Shown here: positions 60,389-64,000 of the stretch, piece by piece
Layout: every line of letters starts with the position of its first letter
Numbering within the stretch: the first letter of the stretch is position 1
NCBI RefSeq assembly: GCF_001437425.1
Contig: NZ_JQCD01000024.1
Span: 532,921-596,920, forward strand
Length of the DNA: 64,000 nucleotides
Origin: Weissella minor
GTDB lineage: Bacteria; Bacillota; Bacilli; Lactobacillales; Lactobacillaceae
Direction: 5' to 3'
Position numbers and translations under genes: made by a program
The notes under the pieces: generated by a model
Seen by the model: only the letters and a program-made list of their open reading frames with translations
Database searches by the model: none
Told to the model about the DNA's origin: nothing

Positions 60389-60853
60389 CTATACGAGTTC
60401 ACGCGTCAAAAGTACCATATCTTGTAAGTCAATGCCCTTGACATTGATTGGTTTTTCGTAGCTTTCAAAATAAGCTTTACGAATACCAGAAAATCTAAAA
60501 CCGGCTTTCATATAAAATGCCATATTTTGAAAGTCAGCATCCCCCGTCCCGACAAGCATCTGTTTGTAATCATCTGAATAGCATGCAAATAAATAATCAA
60601 TAAACGCTGATCCAACGCCATGCCCTTGGTACTCTGGCAAAATATCCATATTTTTTAATTCAATACATGCTGCTTGATTTTCTATCAATAAGGCAACACC
60701 CACACATTTACCAGCATCACTTGCAATAAAAACATCACCTTTATCAATGTACTTATTCAATTGCATTTCATCTTCATCACCAATTAAAAGCAAAGGTCGT
60801 AATTGATCTCGATTCAAATTTTCATATTTACTAAATAATACTGACTGTACCAT
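60389..60853 (-). CDS. GNAT-family N-acetyltransferase
   Basis: A 154-residue GNAT protein. Acetyl-CoA loop at LPEYQGHGVGSAFIDYLF, upstream beta4 CIELKNMDI, downstream FYMKAGFRFSG. Substrate unknown. AAGGAG precedes the ATG. Stands between the yfcE-like terminator and relQ. Confidence 0.85.
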   Translation of the reverse strand: MVQSVLFSKYENLNRDQLRPLLLIGDEDEMQLNKYIDKGDVFIASDAGKCVGVALLIENQAACIELKNMDILPEYQGHGVGSAFIDYLFACYSDDYKQMLVGTGDADFQNMAFYMKAGFRFSGIRKAYFESYEKPINVKGIDLQDMVLLTRELV

Positions 60854-60876
60854 AAGCTATCTCCTTGCAAAGTTCA

Positions 60877-60914
60877 TAAAAATAAGGTGTCTGATTCATA
60901 TAGACAGACACCTC
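60877..60914 (-). terminator. terminator of murI-rdgB-phosphoesterase unit
   Basis: Nine-bp stem AGGTGTCTG/CAGACACCT with TTATTTTT on minus. Confidence 0.87.
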
Positions 60915-60923
60915 TAAATTCAA

Positions 60924-61442
60924 TTAACGTGCAAAATCAAACTTTAATGTTTCAACGGGCTTTTCATCACGTGTATAGAATTGAACGCTTAATTTATCTT
61001 CAAGAACAGATAAAATTGCATAGGTTCCTTCTAAGAAAGCATATTGTCCACGTGGCAATGAAATTGAACCAGGATTAATAAACAAGATGTCATCAATCAT
61101 TTGAACCCCTAGTTGATGGGTATGTCCAGTTAACACAACATCCACTTGTTTTGCTTGAGCGGCTTCGACTAATCGTCCTAAAGACATTTCCGTGTGGTAT
61201 AAGTGTCCATGCGCAATATAGATATTAATATTGGTGTCTTGATAATCGCGATCATCTGGGAACATTGGATCCATATCCATATTTCCAACGACCGGCAAAA
61301 AATCATCAAAAACTGAATCAGTATGGCTCAACTCAGAATTGCCAATATAAAACATTGCTTTAACCTTACCACGATAATCATTTGCTAATTTTTCAAGAAT
61401 TTCGCGATCACCGTGTGTATCTGAAACAATTAAATAATCCAT
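60924..61442 (-). CDS. YfcE/MJ0936-type metallophosphoesterase
   Basis: A 172-residue single-domain phosphodiesterase. Motifs SDTHGDRE, IGNSE (where D is typical: GD/GN), VVGNMDMDP, AHGHLY, and GHTHQLGVQ, then NPGSISLPRG. Start ATG at 61442 has GGGAGG at 7-base spacing and overlaps the rdgB 3' end closely. Substrate unknown; rdgB-yfcE pairing is common in Firmicutes. Confidence 0.88.
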   Translation of the reverse strand: MDYLIVSDTHGDREILEKLANDYRGKVKAMFYIGNSELSHTDSVFDDFLPVVGNMDMDPMFPDDRDYQDTNINIYIAHGHLYHTEMSLGRLVEAAQAKQVDVVLTGHTHQLGVQMIDDILFINPGSISLPRGQYAFLEGTYAILSVLEDKLSVQFYTRDEKPVETLKFDFAR

Positions 61443-61444
61443 TT

Positions 61445-62041
61445 TTATGCCTCCCACCATGCACTAAACTGTTCTAAAAAGCTTTCCAATGCTTTTCCGC
61501 GGTGTGAAATATCATTTTTTTCATCAACAGTTAATTCAGCTAAAGTCTTATCAAAAGGCGCGTAATAGAATAATGGATCGTAACCGAATCCGTCAGTCCC
61601 ACGCGCTTGGGTTAAGATTTGCCCATCAACAGCACCTTCTGCCACGATTTTCTCACCATTTGGTTTTAAAGCGACAATCACGGCAACGAATTTTGCACTG
61701 CGTTGTGTATCAGGGATATCCTTTAATTCATTCAATAGTTTGGCATTATTCGCGGCATCATCGTGATCACCCGCATACCGCGCTGAATAAATACCTGGTG
61801 CTCCATCCAATGCGTCTACAACCAAACCTGCATCTTCTGCAACCACTGGTAATTGATAAGCATCCATAATCGTCTGGGCCTTAATCAAACTATTTTCTTC
61901 AAAAGTCTGACCATTTTCAATAATCTCTGGGCAATTGTCTAGATCAAGTAGCGAAAGCACTTCAATGCCTTTTGGTGCTAAGAAACGTTTAAACTCTTTT
62001 ACCTTACCCGGATTTTTTGATGCAAAAATTAATTGTGGCAT
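61445..62041 (-). CDS. rdgB: XTP/dITP pyrophosphatase
   Basis: Removes non-canonical purine triphosphates (ITP, XTP, dITP). Opens with IFASKNPGKVKEF, has SFEENSLIKA-type TFEENSLIKAQ, EDAGLVVDALDGAPGIYSARYAG, and the DGFGYDPLFYY block. 198 residues, normal. Ribosome-binding site GGGAG lies a bit far (12 bases). Follows murI by 7 bases. Confidence 0.95.
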   Translation of the reverse strand: MPQLIFASKNPGKVKEFKRFLAPKGIEVLSLLDLDNCPEIIENGQTFEENSLIKAQTIMDAYQLPVVAEDAGLVVDALDGAPGIYSARYAGDHDDAANNAKLLNELKDIPDTQRSAKFVAVIVALKPNGEKIVAEGAVDGQILTQARGTDGFGYDPLFYYAPFDKTLAELTVDEKNDISHRGKALESFLEQFSAWWEA

Positions 62042-62048
62042 AACTAGT

Positions 62049-62891
62049 TTACTCTCCCATCATTAATGTAATCCCTGATTCATCCGGAATTAAATGTTTC
62101 ACATTTACCGGTATTTCTAACCAGCTTGTTGCAATTTGCTCGAAGGTATCTGTATCCCCGGTCGTAAAATATTGATCATCTTCATGATTAGCCATCGGAT
62201 AAATACCATGTCGTGCATCATTATCATCTAAGATTTGTTCGACAATTTTGATTGCTTCAGCTCCGGCGTTAATCAATGTGACATCCTCACCGACAACTTT
62301 TTGAATTTCAGAACTTAGTAATGGAAAATGCGTGCATCCCAAAATCAATGTATCAATCTCTTTATTCATTAAATCATGCAACTGTTCTTGAACAATAGCT
62401 AATTTTTCTGATTCACTCTGTTCATTGGATTCAACCAATGTCACCAGTTTTGGTGTTGGTACTTGTAAGACATCCATTCCGGGATTTGCCGCCATCAAGC
62501 CATTGTAGTAAGCATTTGAATCAACTGTTCCTTGCGTGGCAATCACACCGACTTCATTATTTTCAGTTTCATCCAAGGCCGCATCAACTCCAGGCTGAAT
62601 AACACCAACAACTGGAATTGGTAAATGTTCTTGTAACAAGGGTAGCGCTGCCGCTGTTGCTGTATTACAAGCAATCACTAATAATTTAATCCCATCATCC
62701 AGATCATTTAAATAACGTCCGATTTGTAATGTGAACATGGCTACTTCTTCAGTACGCCTAGGTCCATATGGCATGCGCAGCGTATCTCCCACGTATTTCA
62801 CTTGTTCATTTGGTAATTGATATAAGGCCTGCTTAACTGCAGTCAGCCCACCCACACCAGAATCCATATATCCAATTGCTCGATTATCCAT
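62049..62891 (-). CDS. murI: glutamate racemase
   Basis: Makes D-glutamate for peptidoglycan. The two catalytic Cys lie in ACNTATAA and GCTHFPLL; DSGVGGLT is at residue 11. Length 280. GGGGG precedes the ATG. Also called racE in Firmicutes. Forms a unit with rdgB and the phosphoesterase. Confidence 0.95.
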   Translation of the reverse strand: MDNRAIGYMDSGVGGLTAVKQALYQLPNEQVKYVGDTLRMPYGPRRTEEVAMFTLQIGRYLNDLDDGIKLLVIACNTATAAALPLLQEHLPIPVVGVIQPGVDAALDETENNEVGVIATQGTVDSNAYYNGLMAANPGMDVLQVPTPKLVTLVESNEQSESEKLAIVQEQLHDLMNKEIDTLILGCTHFPLLSSEIQKVVGEDVTLINAGAEAIKIVEQILDDNDARHGIYPMANHEDDQYFTTGDTDTFEQIATSWLEIPVNVKHLIPDESGITLMMGE

Positions 62892-62915
62892 TACGTACCC
62901 CCAAAAAAATTTAAT

Positions 62916-63107
62916 CTAAAATAACTTTACGAAAATATCGATAAAATTGACGACCGCAAAAAAGCCGCTAATCATAGCTAGCACACCATACATCATACTT
63001 GCAAAACGTCGATTACGTTTGAATTGTCGTTCGGCAAAAAAATACAGTGCAGCTGTCACAATTGAGAAACCGACCACTAGCACAATTGTTTTTAAAAATG
63101 GATCCAT
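62916..63107 (-). CDS. small two-helix membrane protein (63 aa)
   Basis: Sixty-three residues with hydrophobic segments at about 6-24 and 37-60 and a basic loop (ERQFKRNRR). AGGGAAG precedes the ATG. Lies 24 bases before murI and 19 after the HAD gene, hence likely cotranscribed. Family not recognised. Confidence 0.68.
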   Translation of the reverse strand: MDPFLKTIVLVVGFSIVTAALYFFAERQFKRNRRFASMMYGVLAMISGFFAVVNFIDIFVKLF

Positions 63108-63126
63108 TATTTATCTTCTTCCCTCA

Positions 63127-63738
63127 CTAAGCTAGTTTCATAATATCTGCTGGTACTTCAAAAATATAATCAGCATGCTCAAATAATTCACGTTCTTTGG
63201 TTCCCCATCCAGCTAATCCAAATTTGGCATTTGCATGATGCGCTGCTTGCATATCATGGACAGAATCTCCAATATAAATGGTTTCATTTGGTTCAACTTC
63301 CAAGTCAGTCATTGCCTTTTCAATTGGATCCGCAAATGGTTTCATACGTGGTGTTTGACCGGCAAAAACGAACGCATCAAAATACTGATCAATACCAAAA
63401 GCATTCGCATGATCCGCATATTCTTCAGCCGTATTTGATGTTACTAAACCAACAGAATGTGATTCAGCTAACTTTGCTAATACTTCTTGGATACCAGGAA
63501 ATACATCAACTTCATCCCAAAAATCATGATAATGGCTTTGCCATTCTTTTTGAATTTTTTCTGGATTTGGAATTTCTAAAAATTGAAGGGCTTCGTATGA
63601 AGGTAGTCCAAAACTGCGATACACATCGTCATAGGTTAAATCAAACCCATTTTCTTTTAATGTATGCTGCAATGACAACATATACATTTTTTCAGTATTT
63701 AACAAAGTTCCATCGACATCAAACACAAATGCATTCAT
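63127..63738 (-). CDS. HAD-superfamily phosphatase (phosphoglycolate phosphatase/PpaX type)
   Basis: A 203-residue HAD phosphatase: FDVDGTLLNTEKMY at the start, the TSNTAEEYADHA motif II, KPFADPIEKAM, IGDSVHDMQAAHHANAKFGLAGWG motif IV. Substrate unknown. Start ATG at 63738 has GAGGAG at 7-base spacing. Upstream of the small membrane gene and murI. Confidence 0.87.
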   Translation of the reverse strand: MNAFVFDVDGTLLNTEKMYMLSLQHTLKENGFDLTYDDVYRSFGLPSYEALQFLEIPNPEKIQKEWQSHYHDFWDEVDVFPGIQEVLAKLAESHSVGLVTSNTAEEYADHANAFGIDQYFDAFVFAGQTPRMKPFADPIEKAMTDLEVEPNETIYIGDSVHDMQAAHHANAKFGLAGWGTKERELFEHADYIFEVPADIMKLA

Positions 63739-63796
63739 AATTCGGCTCCTCAATTAATTCCTTTACTTACTATTATACCAATATTTAGACAAATAA

Positions 63797-63830
63797 AAAA
63801 CGCTCTTAGCAATGCTAAGAACGTTTTTTA
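63797..63830. terminator. terminator after tRNA-Thr
   Basis: ACGCTCTTAGC/GCTAAGAACGT stem with one mismatch and A and T runs on each side. Confidence 0.88.
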
Positions 63831-63836
63831 TATAAG

Positions 63837-63909
63837 TGCCGACTAAAGGACTCGAACCTTCGACCCTCGCTTTACAAGAGCGATGCTCTACCAACTGAGC
63901 TAAGTCGGC
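63837..63909 (-). tRNA. tRNA-Thr(UGU)
   Basis: A 73-nt cloverleaf. Acceptor GCCGACT/AGTCGGC, D-arm GCTC/GAGC, anticodon loop TTGTAAA with UGU (Thr), T-arm with GGTTCGAGTCC, and discriminator A. The CCA is not encoded. Positions and pairing are complete. Confidence 0.97.
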
Positions 63910-64000
63910 ATAATCATATCGATTATACGTAATACTTATGAGATGACTTACGTCTCTCAAAACTGAATCATATTTTAAACTTTATCTTCATTATTATAAA

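Noticed and set aside
63763..63960. Open frame encoding a 65-residue protein across tRNA-Thr
   Set aside because: It is the translation of the tRNA gene itself (DLAQLVEHRSCKARVEGSSP is the well-known artefact of tRNA sense strands).
1..64000. CRISPR array, prophage or insertion sequence
   Set aside because: No regularly spaced repeats, no transposase, integrase of phage type, or phage structural genes; xerC is the housekeeping enzyme beside topA.

Overview
This window is a low-GC Firmicutes chromosome segment, most likely from Lactobacillaceae of the Weissella/Leuconostoc type. The evidence is gene content and order: rpoY-rnjA, busR beside a fused glycine-betaine transporter, an IF-2 with an Asn-rich N domain, parE-parC, pckA, and the yjbM-nadK-rluD-mgtE and rimP-nusA-ylxR-ylxQ-infB-rbfA operons. 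Most genes lie on the minus strand. I see no insertion sequence, prophage or CRISPR array. Genus-level assignment is inference. Many starts were moved to the codon with the best Shine-Dalgarno spacing.

Layout by approximate position. 0-3 kb: ftsW-ylbG-rsmD-coaD-ylbL (minus; ylbL runs off the left edge). 3-7.1 kb: typA, an inositol-monophosphatase-family gene, UPF0223, def and a membrane-anchored unknown. 7.3-9.3 kb: rpoY-rnjA (plus). 9.3-13.3 kb: HAD phosphatase, pnuC, a DUF1801 gene and several small or unknown genes, two of them below 55 codons. 13.5-15.3 kb: a metQ-like/msrA unit behind a leader that folds like a Met T-box. 15.3-19.1 kb: osmoprotectant transporter opuAA-opuABC, divergent from its presumed c-di-AMP-responsive repressor busR. 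19.1-30.7 kb: ppaC, fructokinase (promoter carrying two cre-like dyads), parE-parC, plsY, a LacX-type epimerase, topA-xerC.

30.7-38.5 kb is an accessory block between topA and dprA, which are neighbours in many Firmicutes. It holds two short genes resembling bacteriocin-immunity proteins, GNAT acetyltransferases, a maltose/galactoside acetyltransferase, a phosphoesterase, pckA with consensus promoter and cre, a YdeI-like gene and a PsiE-like gene. 38.5-43.4 kb: dprA, rnhB, rbgA, yozE, a GNAT remnant and two DegV paralogues. 43.5-45.2 kb: brnQ behind a consensus promoter, a valine-rich leader peptide and an intrinsic terminator. This is a classical attenuator by appearance and the most interesting element in the window. 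45-55 kb: marR, speG-truB-ribF-rqcH and the rimP-infB operon; RimP carries what looks like a duplicated C-terminal SH3-like domain. 55-64 kb: MFS exporter, mgtE-rluD-nadK-relQ, a GNAT, yfcE-like/rdgB/murI, a HAD phosphatase, and tRNA-Thr at the right edge.

Functional themes are translation and ribosome maturation (infB, rbfA, rimP, rbgA, typA, truB, rqcH, def), DNA topology and recombination (parCE, topA, xerC, dprA), osmotic and nucleotide signalling (busR/opu, relQ), and amino-acid supply controlled by RNA leaders (Met T-box, Val attenuator).
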